The notes beneath the pieces were generated by a model, which saw only the letters and a program-made list of their open reading frames with translations, did not search any database and had not been told where the DNA came from. Below are positions 45,134 through 54,190 of a stretch of DNA of 64,000 nucleotides, one piece after another; positions within the stretch are counted from its first letter, which is position 1; each line of letters begins with the position of its first letter. A program made the position numbers and the translations under genes. The DNA is taken from the NCBI GenBank assembly GCA_039811185.1, contig JBDHYF010000001.1:1-64000 (forward strand), given 5' to 3'. Origin of the DNA: JAEZDR01 sp039811185 (GTDB lineage: Bacteria; Bacteroidota; Bacteroidia; Chitinophagales; Chitinophagaceae).

Positions 45134-45805
45134 TTAAACAATCCAGAATGCAAGCAGTTGGGTAAACACACCCACTAAAATACCCGAATAAATTTCTGCC
45201 GCGTGATGATGGCCGCCAAGCAAACGCGCAGAGCATACCATGCCCGTACATAACACTGCAGTAGAGAGATCAACGCCATAACTTACACCATACGTTGTGC
45301 AGCTTAAAAACAAAATGGTAACACCGGACGCCATTGCAATTGCATGCAAGCTGATCTTGATAAAATTATTGATAACGAGGCCGAGCACCGTTGAGAAAAA
45401 TATTCCAAGATAGAAGTGTTTCAATACTTCGGGCTGATTGGAAAATGCGGCGTTACGGCTGAGGTAAAACATCCACCAGTAAAAAAACATGGTAATGATG
45501 TAGGGAATAATCCGCTCGCGCTGTGTACGCAAAAAAACAGAGTCGATAAACTTAAGCTGCTTTAAAAGAAAAACAGCAAAAGCAGGAAAAAAAGCCGTCA
45601 TCCAAAAAACCTGAATATATTTTATAATTACCTGATGTGGCAACAGGCCGGCAAAATGAATGGGAAACCTGTCCGACAGCCACAAAAAAACATAAGTGGG
45701 TATAAACAGCGGATGAAAAATGTAAGCAAGTAATTTGGAAAATATCAGCAACACCGAAGGCGCTTTTTCATCTTCCTGCTTCTCTATGGTGGGCGTAGTT
45801 TGCAT
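45134..45805 (-). CDS. PAP2-like integral membrane protein
   Basis: 223 residues from the ATG at 45805 (MQTTPTIEKQEDEKAPSVLL); a TTG four codons upstream is less likely. About five or six hydrophobic helices are visible. LRTQRERIIPYIITMFFYWW, IKISLHAIAMASGVTILFLS and ARLLGGHHHAAEIYSGILVG resemble phosphatidic-acid phosphatase (PAP2) family motifs, with SLHA and HHHAAEIYSG as the catalytic-like parts. The KxxxxxxRP motif is poorly conserved, so the exact activity is unsure. Separated from rpoN upstream by a terminator. Confidence 0.72.
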   Translation of the reverse strand: MQTTPTIEKQEDEKAPSVLLIFSKLLAYIFHPLFIPTYVFLWLSDRFPIHFAGLLPHQVIIKYIQVFWMTAFFPAFAVFLLKQLKFIDSVFLRTQRERIIPYIITMFFYWWMFYLSRNAAFSNQPEVLKHFYLGIFFSTVLGLVINNFIKISLHAIAMASGVTILFLSCTTYGVSYGVDLSTAVLCTGMVCSARLLGGHHHAAEIYSGILVGVFTQLLAFWIV

Positions 45806-45822
45806 CGAAGGCTGCAATAAAC

Positions 45823-45850
45823 AAAAAAAAGAACTTGGAAAGTTCTTTTT
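45823..45850 (-). terminator. Terminator after rpoN
   Basis: Minus-strand AAAAAGAACTT-TCC-AAGTTCTTTTT with further Ts: an 11-bp stem with a 3-base loop. It lies just past the rpoN stop and before the PAP2-like gene. The A/T symmetry means it could work in both directions. Confidence 0.8.
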
Positions 45851-45858
45851 GCTTTAGT

Positions 45859-47346
45859 TTATAATTCTTTTCTCAGCCTTGCCACCGGAATATTCAGCTG
45901 CTCGCGGTATTTGGCCACCGTTCTTCTGGCAATGTTGTAGCCTTTTTCCTGTAGCAGTTCCGTGAGCTTTTCATCGCTGAAAGGTTTGTGTTTGTCTTCT
46001 GCATCAATCAGGTCGCTCAGAATTTTTTTCACTTCCCTTGTACTCACTTCTTCCCCGCTGTCGGTGCTTAGCGATTCGCTGAAAAAGAACTTCAGCCGGT
46101 AGGTTCCGAATTCTGTTTGTACAAATTTGCTGTTGGCTACCCGGCTCACCGTTGAAATATCGAGCCCTGTAATTTCTGCAATATCTTTTAAAATCATGGG
46201 CTTCATATTGGTTTCATCGCCGGTTAAAAAAAACTCGCGCTGATAATCCATGATGGCGCCCATTGTGCTGAGCAAGGTATGCTGGCGTTGTTTAATCATA
46301 TCGATAAACCACTTAGCCGAATCAATTTTCTGTTTAATAAAAAGCACCGCTTCTTTCTGGCGTTTGTCTTTTTTATTTCCGCGGTCGTAATCTTTCAGCA
46401 TGTCGCGATATCCTTCGCTGATCCGGAGATCGGGAGCATTTTTCGCATTCAACGAAAGCTCGAGTTTTCCATTGCTGTTTAAGATAAAGAAATCCGGAAC
46501 GATATAACTTTCGGCCTTATTAATTTCGCCTACGTTACCTCCGGGTTTGGGATTTAAGCGGATGATGGAGTTAATCACTTCACGCAAATCATCGTCGCTC
46601 AGATTCAGGCCGCGTTGAATTTTTTCGTAGTGTTTTTTTGTAAACTCGTCGAAGTATTTTTCCATTACAGTAACGGCAAGCGAAACGTCTTTTCCTTCGG
46701 CGGCCAACCGCTTTAACTGAAGCAGCAGGCACTCTTTTAAATCGCGTGCGCAAATGCCCGGGGGATCGAACTGCTGAATCTGGCGAATAATTTCTTCTAC
46801 CTCATCTTCATTCGTCATAATGTTTTGGCGGAAGGCAAGATCATCGCAGATAGCAATCGCTTCTCTTCTCAAATATCCGTCGTCGTCGATGCTTCCCACA
46901 ATTTGTTCGGCTACTTTAAATTTCCGGTCGTCCAGATTCAACAGGCCAAGCTGATTCAGCAACAGGTCGTGGAAAGTAGTTTCCACCCGAAAGGGTATTG
47001 TTTTGGTTTCCTCATTATCGCCATAATTGTCATCGCGGAGGCGGTAATCTGCAATGTCATCGTCTCCATCCGAAATGTATTCGCTGATATCGATGTTGTC
47101 GTAATCTTCTGCGCTGCCGTCCGCCTCGTGCTCTTCTTCCTGCGATTGAAATTCATCTTTCATATCCTCCGAAAAATTTTCCTCAAATCCTTCTTCGGCC
47201 ATTTCGAGTGCGGGGTTTTCTTCCAGTTCCTCCTTAATTCTTTCCTCCAAATTGGCGGTAGGAATTTGCAACAGCTTCATCAATTGAATTTGTTGTGGAG
47301 AGAGCTTTTGCAGCAGTTTCTGTTGTAAGGTTTGCGTTAAAGACAT
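45859..47346 (-). CDS. rpoN: RNA polymerase sigma-54 factor
   Basis: 495 residues from the ATG at 47346 (MSLTQTLQQKLLQKLSPQQI). A longer in-frame opening to 47439 adds residues that do not fit the family. Region I is Gln/Leu-rich (LQQKLLQKLSPQQIQLMKLL), followed by an acidic region II of about 60 residues, core-binding and DNA-binding regions, and the RpoN box ARRTVAKYRE near residue 475. Sigma-54 needs an AAA+ activator to open promoters; none is encoded in this window. Transcribed alone and ended by a hairpin. Confidence 0.96.
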   Translation of the reverse strand: MSLTQTLQQKLLQKLSPQQIQLMKLLQIPTANLEERIKEELEENPALEMAEEGFEENFSEDMKDEFQSQEEEHEADGSAEDYDNIDISEYISDGDDDIADYRLRDDNYGDNEETKTIPFRVETTFHDLLLNQLGLLNLDDRKFKVAEQIVGSIDDDGYLRREAIAICDDLAFRQNIMTNEDEVEEIIRQIQQFDPPGICARDLKECLLLQLKRLAAEGKDVSLAVTVMEKYFDEFTKKHYEKIQRGLNLSDDDLREVINSIIRLNPKPGGNVGEINKAESYIVPDFFILNSNGKLELSLNAKNAPDLRISEGYRDMLKDYDRGNKKDKRQKEAVLFIKQKIDSAKWFIDMIKQRQHTLLSTMGAIMDYQREFFLTGDETNMKPMILKDIAEITGLDISTVSRVANSKFVQTEFGTYRLKFFFSESLSTDSGEEVSTREVKKILSDLIDAEDKHKPFSDEKLTELLQEKGYNIARRTVAKYREQLNIPVARLRKEL

Positions 47347-47483
47347 CCTTTTTTTCCTTCTTTGATTAAATGGTTTTGAAAATGTTGTTTTAAAAGTATC
47401 CCGGAAAAAAGAACTGTAAACAGTTACAAAAATAACCATTTAGCATGATTAGTGCCAAAGTAGCAAACGCATGGAAATAAAAC

Positions 47484-47526
47484 GAAAAAACCGGTTGAAA
47501 GCAGTGAGCAAACTGCAACCAACCGG
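47484..47526 (-). terminator. Terminator after the kdnA-like gene
   Basis: Minus-strand CCGGTTG...CAACCGG (7 bp) encloses a second small hairpin GCAGT-TTGCTC-ACTGC and is followed by TTTTTT. It lies 24 bp after the aminotransferase stop and upstream of rpoN. Confidence 0.8.
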
Positions 47527-47550
47527 CCCCTTCTTCAAAAAAAAATGAAA

Positions 47551-48753
47551 CTATTTCCTTAGCGCTTTCCGCACGGCTTCTGCCAACGCCTTCCCTTTCT
47601 GATCTGTCTGCTCGTCGGTCCATAACAGACCTATCGACGTGCAGATACAACGGCTCATAATCTCATCGCTCTCCGGAAATGCTTTGTCCTTTAAATCGCG
47701 CAAAGCCTGCTCCTGCAACGGGTTCAGCGGGTATAACGACAATCCGCTTTTCAGGTGATCCCACTTTTTTATGTAATGCCAGTTATTGTTGTACCAATAA
47801 AAGTTGCCCGGCAGTTGCCCCGCGTTTTTTAAATGCTCAACGGTTGCCTTCGCCACTTCTTCCGTGGGTAAAAACCAGCAAAGAAAGGTGCAGCTGTTAC
47901 CGTCCTCATCCAAAATGGTGCGGAAGCCGATTTCTTCAACCGACTGCAAATGCGATTTCAACCGCGTGTAATTTTTTTTCTGGATGGCAATAATCTGGTC
48001 TACCTTTTTTATTTGTGCCAACCCAACAGCCGCATGTAATTCGCTGATGCGGTAGTTGTAACCGATGAAGGGATGGAGGTCTGCGCCGCGGTCTGCTCCC
48101 TTATGGTCGTGTCCGTGATCGGTGTACCCATCGCATTTGAGGTAAATATCTTCTTTATTGGTAAGCACTACACCGCCTTCGCCGCACGTCATCGTTTTTA
48201 CGAAGTCGAACGAAAAAGTACCGGCATCTCCGATGGTGCCGAGTGCTTTGCCCTTGTAGGTTGCGCCAATGCTTTGGCAGGCATCTTCGAGCAGCAAAAG
48301 ATCGTGCTCATCACAAATCTGCTTTAGCGCATCTAAGTTGGCCATGCTGCCGCACATGTGCACCGGCATTACGCACTTTGTTTTTTCAGTAATGGCTTCT
48401 TTCACCCGCAGCGGGTTTAACGTAAGGCTTTCATCTACATCAACCAGCACGGGAACGGCACCTACGCTCAGCACCGCTTCGAAGCTTGCCACAAAAGTGA
48501 AAGTGGGCATAATTACCTCATCGCCATACCCAACACCAAGGGCTGCAAGCGCAGTGGTAAGGGCGCTGGTGCCGCTGCTGGTAAGCTGCGCGTAGCCACA
48601 TCCGAACTTCTCAACAATTGCCTGCTCCAGTTCTTTTGCTTTCCATCGTCCCCGGCGCAGGCCGTCGAAGCCATAACGCATCAGAATTCCTGTTTCAAGC
48701 ACTTCGTTCACTTCTCTTCTTTCTTCTTCTCCGAATAATTCAAAACCGGGCAT
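47551..48753 (-). CDS. kdnA: DegT/DnrJ-type aminotransferase, KdnA-like
   Basis: 400 residues of the DegT/DnrJ/EryC1/StrS family: LTSSGTSALTTALAALGVGY, GDEVIMPTFTFVASFEAVLS, LLLLEDACQSIGATYKGKAL and SFDFVKTMTCGEGG with the PLP lysine near residue 185. MPGFELFG at the start and NFYWYNNNWHYIKKWDHL resemble KdnA, which converts 8-oxo-Kdo to 8-amino-Kdo for lipopolysaccharide in Shewanella. The usual partner KdnB (iron-containing dehydrogenase) is not in the window. Fifteen bp after the glycyl-tRNA synthetase stop, probably same transcript. Other sugar aminotransferases remain possible. Confidence 0.8.
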   Translation of the reverse strand: MPGFELFGEEERREVNEVLETGILMRYGFDGLRRGRWKAKELEQAIVEKFGCGYAQLTSSGTSALTTALAALGVGYGDEVIMPTFTFVASFEAVLSVGAVPVLVDVDESLTLNPLRVKEAITEKTKCVMPVHMCGSMANLDALKQICDEHDLLLLEDACQSIGATYKGKALGTIGDAGTFSFDFVKTMTCGEGGVVLTNKEDIYLKCDGYTDHGHDHKGADRGADLHPFIGYNYRISELHAAVGLAQIKKVDQIIAIQKKNYTRLKSHLQSVEEIGFRTILDEDGNSCTFLCWFLPTEEVAKATVEHLKNAGQLPGNFYWYNNNWHYIKKWDHLKSGLSLYPLNPLQEQALRDLKDKAFPESDEIMSRCICTSIGLLWTDEQTDQKGKALAEAVRKALRK

Positions 48754-48768
48754 AGAAATATTTTTATA

Positions 48769-50226
48769 TTAAGAAATCAGTTTGATGATGGTTTCTTTTA
48801 CGCTTGCCAGCGGAATTCTTTCCTGCAAAAGGGTATCGCGGTAGCGGATGGTAACCGTATTGTCTTCTTTGGTTTGATGATCGATGGTGACGCAGTAAGG
48901 CGTTCCTATTGCGTCCATGCGGCGGTATCGTTTGCCGATGGTGTCTTTTTCTTCGTAAAAACATTTAAAGCTGCTTTTACAGTCGTCCATCAGCCCGCGG
49001 GCAATTTCCGGAAGGCCGTCTTTTTTCAACAGCGGCAACACGGCAAGTTTTACGGGTGCAATTTTCGGCGGAATTTTCAGCACTACCCGGCTGTCGGTTG
49101 TACCGTCTTCTTTTTCGATGGTTTCTTCCTGGTACGAATGGCTTAGCACCGCAAGAAACATTCTGTCTAACCCAATGGAGGTTTCGATTACAAAGGGTAT
49201 GTAGTTGCCGGTTTGTTTTCCGGTTTCGGGGTTAATGTCGTTATCGAAGTAATGCAGTTTCTTTTTGCTGAACTGCTGATGCTGCGCCAGATCGAAATCG
49301 GTGCGGGAGTGAATGCCTTCGAGTTCTTTAAAGCCCATGGGGAAGTTGTATTCAATGTCGCAGGCTTCTTTGGCGTAGTGTGCCAGTTTCAGATGATCGT
49401 GATAACGGAAATCCGATGCGCGCATGCCGAGGCTGATGTGCCACTTCAGGCGCTCATCTTTCCAATAGCGATACCATTCGCCTTCCGTTCCCGGCTTTAC
49501 AAAAAACTGCATCTCCATTTGCTCAAATTCGCGCATCCGGAATATAAACTGGCGCGCTACAATTTCGTTCCTGAAAGCTTTGCCGGTTTGTGCAATGCCA
49601 AACGGCACTTTCATGCGTGCGGTTTTTTGCACGTTTAAAAAGTTTACAAAAATGCCTTGTGCGGTTTCCGGACGCAAGTACACGGTTTCGGCTTCTTCGC
49701 TCACCGAGCCCACTTGTGTAGAAAACATCAGGTTAAAATTTTTGATGTCACTCCAGTTGGCGGTACCGCTAATGGCACAAGAAATTTTATTTTCTTCTAT
49801 CAGGCTTTTAAGTGCGGGATAGTTTTCTTCGGCAAGCAGTTTATCCATGGTTTGCAACAGCGCAAACTCTTCTTCTTTTTTGCCTTCGAAAGCCAGCTTT
49901 TCGGCCTGTGCTTCGATGAGGTGATCTACGCGGTAGCGCTTGTTGCTGTCTTTATTGTCGATCATCGGATCGTTGAAGTTATCTACATGTCCGCTGGCCT
50001 TCCAAACTTCGGGGTGCATAAAGATGGCTGCATCTATGCCCACAATGTTTTCGTGCATTCGCGTCATGGAGTTCCACCAATGGTCGCGGATATTTTTTTT
50101 CAGTTCGCTGCCCCATGGGCCGTAGTCGTAAACAGCGCTGAGGCCGTCGTAAATTTCACTGCCGGGGAAAACAAAACCATATTCTTTAGCGTGCGAAATA
50201 ATTGCCTGCAACTTATCAGTACTCAT
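48769..50226 (-). CDS. glyS: Glycine--tRNA ligase, dimeric class II type
   Basis: 485 residues from the ATG at 50226 (MSTDKLQAIISHAKEYGFVF). An in-frame extension to 50403 is non-protein-like and covers an intergenic repeat, so it is rejected. Class II signatures: YDYGPWGSELKKNIRDHWWN, SGHVDNFNDPMIDNKDSNKR, YLRPETAQGIFVNFLN, QIGKAFRNEI-like (QTGKAFRNEIVARQFIFRMR) and VIETSIGLDRMFLAVL. The anticodon-binding domain is C-terminal (VKLAVLPLL...). This is the eukaryote-like alpha2 enzyme, not the alpha2beta2 bacterial form. Confidence 0.97.
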   Translation of the reverse strand: MSTDKLQAIISHAKEYGFVFPGSEIYDGLSAVYDYGPWGSELKKNIRDHWWNSMTRMHENIVGIDAAIFMHPEVWKASGHVDNFNDPMIDNKDSNKRYRVDHLIEAQAEKLAFEGKKEEEFALLQTMDKLLAEENYPALKSLIEENKISCAISGTANWSDIKNFNLMFSTQVGSVSEEAETVYLRPETAQGIFVNFLNVQKTARMKVPFGIAQTGKAFRNEIVARQFIFRMREFEQMEMQFFVKPGTEGEWYRYWKDERLKWHISLGMRASDFRYHDHLKLAHYAKEACDIEYNFPMGFKELEGIHSRTDFDLAQHQQFSKKKLHYFDNDINPETGKQTGNYIPFVIETSIGLDRMFLAVLSHSYQEETIEKEDGTTDSRVVLKIPPKIAPVKLAVLPLLKKDGLPEIARGLMDDCKSSFKCFYEEKDTIGKRYRRMDAIGTPYCVTIDHQTKEDNTVTIRYRDTLLQERIPLASVKETIIKLIS

Positions 50227-50324
50227 AGCGGGCAAAGATAATGGAAGGAAGATGAGAAACGATTCCTCAAAGGGTTGTTTTGCAGGGAAGTGCCTTACCA
50301 TACGCACCGCCGCCCGCGTGAAGG

Positions 50325-50435
50325 ATTGCAGCGGAAAGCCCGCAGCCCAGGGGGCGAGGACTTGCAGCGGAAAGCCTGACCCCGGCAAGGCAGCAGCCTG
50401 CATTTTTTAACTGAGTTGCCTTGCCGCAGCCGGGG
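50325..50435. repeat. Intergenic GC-rich repeat element with palindrome
   Basis: TTGCAGCGGAAAGCC occurs twice (50326-50340 and 50362-50376), 36 bp apart. It is followed by an inverted repeat, CCCCGGCAAGGCA (50380-50392) against TGCCTTGCCGCAGCCGGGG (50417-50435). The stretch fills most of the 216-bp gap between yihY and glyS and is GC-richer than its neighbours. The layout resembles a small REP-type repeat; it could also act as a terminator for the yihY transcript on the minus strand. Confidence 0.55.
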
Positions 50436-50442
50436 GCACGCC

Positions 50443-51426
50443 CTAATCTTTACAATTTTCTTTCGGCGCTACGCTACAACTTTCCACAACAGCTTTTGTG
50501 GTTTCCTGCTCCTGAAGTGAGCCTTTGCTTTCTTTTTCTTTTTCTACAATAAACACAGCATAATTACTCGGATATATTTCGCAACCTTTTACCTGCGCAT
50601 AAATGCGCGTAAACACCGCTCCGAAATATAAAATGATGGCCGAATAATACACCCACAGCAAAATAACAATGATGCTGCCTGCTGCGCCATAGCTGCTGGT
50701 AACAGTGCTTTGCGACAGATAAAACGCAATAGCAAACTTGCCTATTAAAAATAATACAGCGGTAAACAGCGCGCCAACAAATACATCGCGCCAGCGAATG
50801 ATGGCATCGGGCAGCACTTTGAAAATAACGGAAAACAAAAGCGTAATAATGACTAAACTTAAGCCAAGGTTAATGCTATACAGCAAATAGATGCTTAGGT
50901 CGGGGAACCACTCGTTAATGGTTTTACCAAATGCCTCGATGATGGCATTTACCACGAGCGACACCAACAAAATAAAACCCAGGCCCACCACCATTGAAAA
51001 ACTGATGAGCCGGTTTAAAATGAGTTTTATAAATCCTTTGGATGGCTTCGCCTTCAGGTTCCAGATGTGGTTGATGGAATCCTGAATTTCGGTGAACACC
51101 CCTGTAGAAGTAAATATTAATGTAACCGCGCTGATAACAGTAGCAAAAGTTGACTGCCCGGAAACGGCTGCATTCTTTATAAGCTGCTGAATTTGCAGGG
51201 CAGCCTGCTCACCTACAAAGCCCTGAAGCTGCGAAAAGATAGAGCCTTCGATGGCTTCGCGTCCATAAAAAAATTGCGCCACTGTAATAATGATGATGAG
51301 CATGGGCGCAAGTGCAAAAATGGTGTAATAGGAAAGGGCAGCGCTTTTTTTTAAGATGGTTTTATCGCCAAATTCGGAAAAGCTTTGTTTTAAGATGTTC
51401 CAGTACGATTTGAGTGAAAGCTTCAT
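50443..51426 (-). CDS. YihY/BrkB-family membrane protein
   Basis: 327 residues with about six transmembrane helices. KKSAALSYYTIFALAPMLII is the family opening, FGREAIEGSIF-like text appears as FYGREAIEGSIFSQLQGFVG, and SYGAAGSIIVILLWVYYSAI is the conserved late helix. Once called ribonuclease BN in error; the family is thought to be inner-membrane transporters or permeases of unknown substrate. A hydrophilic tail ends VAPKENCKD. Third gene of dtd-ybdL-yihY, 12 bp after the aminotransferase. Confidence 0.92.
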   Translation of the reverse strand: MKLSLKSYWNILKQSFSEFGDKTILKKSAALSYYTIFALAPMLIIIITVAQFFYGREAIEGSIFSQLQGFVGEQAALQIQQLIKNAAVSGQSTFATVISAVTLIFTSTGVFTEIQDSINHIWNLKAKPSKGFIKLILNRLISFSMVVGLGFILLVSLVVNAIIEAFGKTINEWFPDLSIYLLYSINLGLSLVIITLLFSVIFKVLPDAIIRWRDVFVGALFTAVLFLIGKFAIAFYLSQSTVTSSYGAAGSIIVILLWVYYSAIILYFGAVFTRIYAQVKGCEIYPSNYAVFIVEKEKESKGSLQEQETTKAVVESCSVAPKENCKD

Positions 51427-51438
51427 ATAAAGAGGTGA

Positions 51439-52623
51439 TTATTCAATTGTTGTGCCATGCGGGATGGGGTGTGGTTTCGCCTGCACAGCAGCTAACCGTT
51501 GCGCCGCGGCACGCAGGGTTGTTTCTTTCTTTGCAAAACAAAACCTGACAATTTGATGATCTGCCCCGTTGTGATAAAACGAACTGACCGGGATGGCAGC
51601 AACGCCATAAGCCTCCGTTAACCACACGGCAAAATCCCGTTCGCTCAGGTTGCTGATGGCTTCATAGCTGTAACATTGAAAATAACTGCCGCCCGATGGC
51701 AACGCCCGAAACGGCGTTTGAAGCATTAACTCCTGAAACAAATCGCGCCTTGCCTGCATCTCAGCGCCCAACTGTTTCCAGGCATCGGCATTATCCAAAT
51801 ATTCCGCAATGGCCCACTGCATCGGCGTATTTACCGAAAAAGCGTTGTACTGATGCACTTTCTTAAACTCATCCATTAAATGCTTGGCGCCTGCTGCATA
51901 ACCCATCTTCCATCCGGTACAATGGTAGGTTTTACCGAAAGAATAGCAGGCGATGCTCCGCTTCAGCAGTTCGGGAAAAGCGAGCACGCTTAAGTGCTTC
52001 CGGTTATCGAAAACGAGGTGTTCGTATACTTCGTCGCTGATAATTACCAACTGCGGATGCTGCGCCAGCAACTCGTGCAGCACTGCTATATCTTCATCCG
52101 TTACAATGCGTCCCGTTGGGTTGTGCGGCGAGTTAATAATGATGGCTTTTGTACGCGGGTTTATGGCCTTCTTCACAGCCTCCCACGGGTAGCTGAAATT
52201 GGGAAACTGCAAAGAAAAATAAACCGGCACCGCTGCGTTTATAATAATATTTGGCGTGTAGCTGTCGTAAGCCGGCTCAAAAACAATTACTTCATCGCCG
52301 GGATGCAGCAAACTTGTCAGCGCTGTGTAAAGCGCATAAGTGGCGCCCGGTGTAATTACCAGGTTTTCCTCTTCGTTCAGCTCAGCGCCATAAAGCCTGT
52401 TCGCTTTTTCGCATAGCTTTTTTCGTAGCTGCGGCAAACCGTTGGTGTGGGCATATTGGTTAAAACCCTGCTGCATGGCCACATTCACCAAATCGGTCAA
52501 TTCTTTACTCATCGCAAAGTCAGGAAATCCTTGTCCCAGGTTAATGGCATTATGTTTCACTGCAAGTTGACTCATTACAGTGAAGATGGTTGTCGGCGTA
52601 TCGGGCAGCTTGGATTGGAGCAT
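51439..52623 (-). CDS. PLP-dependent aminotransferase, YbdL/methionine aminotransferase-like
   Basis: 394 residues, fold type I class I/II aminotransferase. INLGQGFPDFAMSKELTDLV, YAHTNGLPQLRKKLCEKANR, IINSPHNPTGRIVTDEDIAV, IISDEVYEHLVFD and SFGKTYHCTGWKMGYAAG with the PLP lysine match the YbdL/kynurenine aminotransferase branch. It most likely transaminates methionine in the salvage pathway, but aromatic substrates are possible. Between dtd (4 bp) and yihY (12 bp) in one transcript. Confidence 0.9.
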   Translation of the reverse strand: MLQSKLPDTPTTIFTVMSQLAVKHNAINLGQGFPDFAMSKELTDLVNVAMQQGFNQYAHTNGLPQLRKKLCEKANRLYGAELNEEENLVITPGATYALYTALTSLLHPGDEVIVFEPAYDSYTPNIIINAAVPVYFSLQFPNFSYPWEAVKKAINPRTKAIIINSPHNPTGRIVTDEDIAVLHELLAQHPQLVIISDEVYEHLVFDNRKHLSVLAFPELLKRSIACYSFGKTYHCTGWKMGYAAGAKHLMDEFKKVHQYNAFSVNTPMQWAIAEYLDNADAWKQLGAEMQARRDLFQELMLQTPFRALPSGGSYFQCYSYEAISNLSERDFAVWLTEAYGVAAIPVSSFYHNGADHQIVRFCFAKKETTLRAAAQRLAAVQAKPHPIPHGTTIE

Positions 52624-52627
52624 GGTT

Positions 52628-53080
52628 TTATTCTTTATTTTTTGTATCTATAAAAATGGTTACCGGCCCGTCGTTAATGAGCTGCACTTTCATATCGGCG
52701 CCGAAGACACCCGTTTTTACCGGCCGGCACAACAGCCTGTTCAGTGCGGTAATCATCTCTTCGTAAAGCGGCAGTGCCACTTCAGGCCGCGCGGCTTTTA
52801 TATAGGAAGGGCGGTTGCCTTTACGGGTCGCCGCATGAAGCGTAAACTGGCTGATGAGCAGCAGCGCGCCTTCCACCTCTCCGATGCTTTTATTCATTAC
52901 ACCGTCATCGTCGTTAAAAATGCGCAATGCAGCAATTTTACGGCTCAGCCATTCCACATCCTCCAACGTGTCGGCCGCTTCCATTCCTATAAACACCAGC
53001 ATTCCGTTACCGATGGTTGCATGTGTTTGGCCCGCAATTTCCACCGAGGCTTGTTGTACTCTTTGAATAATTGTTCTCAC
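52628..53080 (-). CDS. dtd: D-aminoacyl-tRNA deacylase (Dtd)
   Basis: 150 residues from a GTG start at 53080 (read as MRTIIQRVQQASVEIAGQTH), which gives the standard Dtd N-terminus; the longer ATG-led frame from 53113 adds unrelated residues. Conserved features: NDDDGVMNKSIGEVEGALLL, ISQFTLHAATRKGNRPSY, ARPEVALPLYEEMI and TGVFGADMKVQLINDGPVTI. The NDGPVT loop holds the Gly-cis-Pro that selects D-aminoacyl-tRNA. It removes D-amino acids from charged tRNA. First gene of the dtd-ybdL-yihY run. Confidence 0.95.
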   Translation of the reverse strand: MRTIIQRVQQASVEIAGQTHATIGNGMLVFIGMEAADTLEDVEWLSRKIAALRIFNDDDGVMNKSIGEVEGALLLISQFTLHAATRKGNRPSYIKAARPEVALPLYEEMITALNRLLCRPVKTGVFGADMKVQLINDGPVTIFIDTKNKE

Positions 53081-53291
53081 GCTACAATTTAGTGGGTTTT
53101 GCAGACAATACAACCGCTAAGGCCATCGGCCTTCGGTACAACAATTATTTTTATGGTACCGGCTTCTTTTTCATTGTTCGCCACCCGTCGCGTCGCACCC
53201 GTCGGGGTTCGGCTTATTAATGTAGCCGTAAGCATTTGCGGAGCGGAGGGAGGAAGGTTGCGGCATGAAAAATCTATTATAATATTGCCGC

Positions 53292-54170
53292 ATGAAAATA
53301 GACCTAAGCACGCTGTCTGCTCCGCAAAAGCAACAATGGTTGCAGCATGCCATCGCACCCCGCCCCATAGCTTTCGCCAGCACCATTAACGCAAAGGGAA
53401 AGGTAAACCTCAGCCCCTTCAGCTTTTTCAATCTGTTTTCTTCCAACCCGCCGATAGTTATTTTTTCACCGGCGCGCCGCGTCAGAAACAACACTATTAA
53501 ACACACACTCGAGAATATACTCGAAGTGCCCGAAGTGGTTATTCACATCTGCGATTATGATATGGTGCAACAGGTGAGTTTGTCGAGCTGCGAATATGAA
53601 AAAGATGTGGACGAATTTGTAAAAGCAGGATTCTCCAAACAACCGGCTTCACTCGTAAAACCACCTATGGTGGCGGAAGCAAAGATTCAGCTCGAATGCC
53701 GCGTAACAGAAGTGAAACACCTTGGGAATGAAGGCGGCGCCGGGAACCTGATTATCTGTGAAGTTTTGCTGATGCACGTTAACGACAATATTCTAAAAGA
53801 CGACGGCTCCATGATTGACCAGAAGAAAATGCAACATATTGCGCGCCTTGGCGGCGACTGGTATTGTGTTGTAAACAACCAAAATCTGTTTGAAGTGGAA
53901 AAGCCAAACATAAAGCTCGGCATTGGCTTCGATTCACTGCCTGATGCGATTTTGAAAAGTGAAATTCTCACCGCAAATAACTTAGGACAGCTGGCCAACC
54001 TCCACGAGATGCCTCAACCCGAAGCTTCTTTTAACGACCCTCGCGTGAAAGAAATTGTTCAATATTTTTCCACCAACCCGGATGAAATGGAGAGAGAACT
54101 GCATAAGTATGCGCAGCAACTGTTGGCAGCCGGAAAGGTGGCTCATGCATGGCAGGTATTGTTGAGTTGA
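53292..54170 (+). CDS. Flavin reductase-like FMN-binding protein
   Basis: 292 residues. The N-terminal flavin-reductase/FMN-binding split barrel is seen in AIAPRPIAFASTINAKGKVN, LSPFSFFNLFSSNPPIVIFS and KQPASLVKPPMVAEAKIQLE. The C-terminal hundred residues are an extra helical region ending AAGKVAHAWQVLLS, found in Bacteroidota members. It probably binds FMN and reduces it, or uses it with NAD(P)H, for another enzyme; no partner is adjacent. Divergent from dtd with 211 bp between. Confidence 0.85.
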   Translation: MKIDLSTLSAPQKQQWLQHAIAPRPIAFASTINAKGKVNLSPFSFFNLFSSNPPIVIFSPARRVRNNTIKHTLENILEVPEVVIHICDYDMVQQVSLSSCEYEKDVDEFVKAGFSKQPASLVKPPMVAEAKIQLECRVTEVKHLGNEGGAGNLIICEVLLMHVNDNILKDDGSMIDQKKMQHIARLGGDWYCVVNNQNLFEVEKPNIKLGIGFDSLPDAILKSEILTANNLGQLANLHEMPQPEASFNDPRVKEIVQYFSTNPDEMERELHKYAQQLLAAGKVAHAWQVLLS

Positions 54171-54190
54171 AATATACCTCAACTCTTTCG

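Noticed and set aside
47347..47439. Longer sigma-54 N-terminus
   Set aside because: The family begins at the Gln-rich region I; the extension is not similar and precedes a good ATG at 47346.
50227..50403. N-terminal extension of glycyl-tRNA synthetase
   Set aside because: The frame is open by chance across a GC-rich intergenic repeat; the known N-terminus starts at 50226.
53081..53113. Longer Dtd from the upstream ATG
   Set aside because: The extra residues do not fit the family; a GTG at 53080 gives the conserved MRTIIQRV start.
53182..53204. Duplicated CACCCGTCG between dtd and the flavin reductase gene
   Set aside because: Only nine bases twice, 14 apart; too short to call a site without genome comparison.
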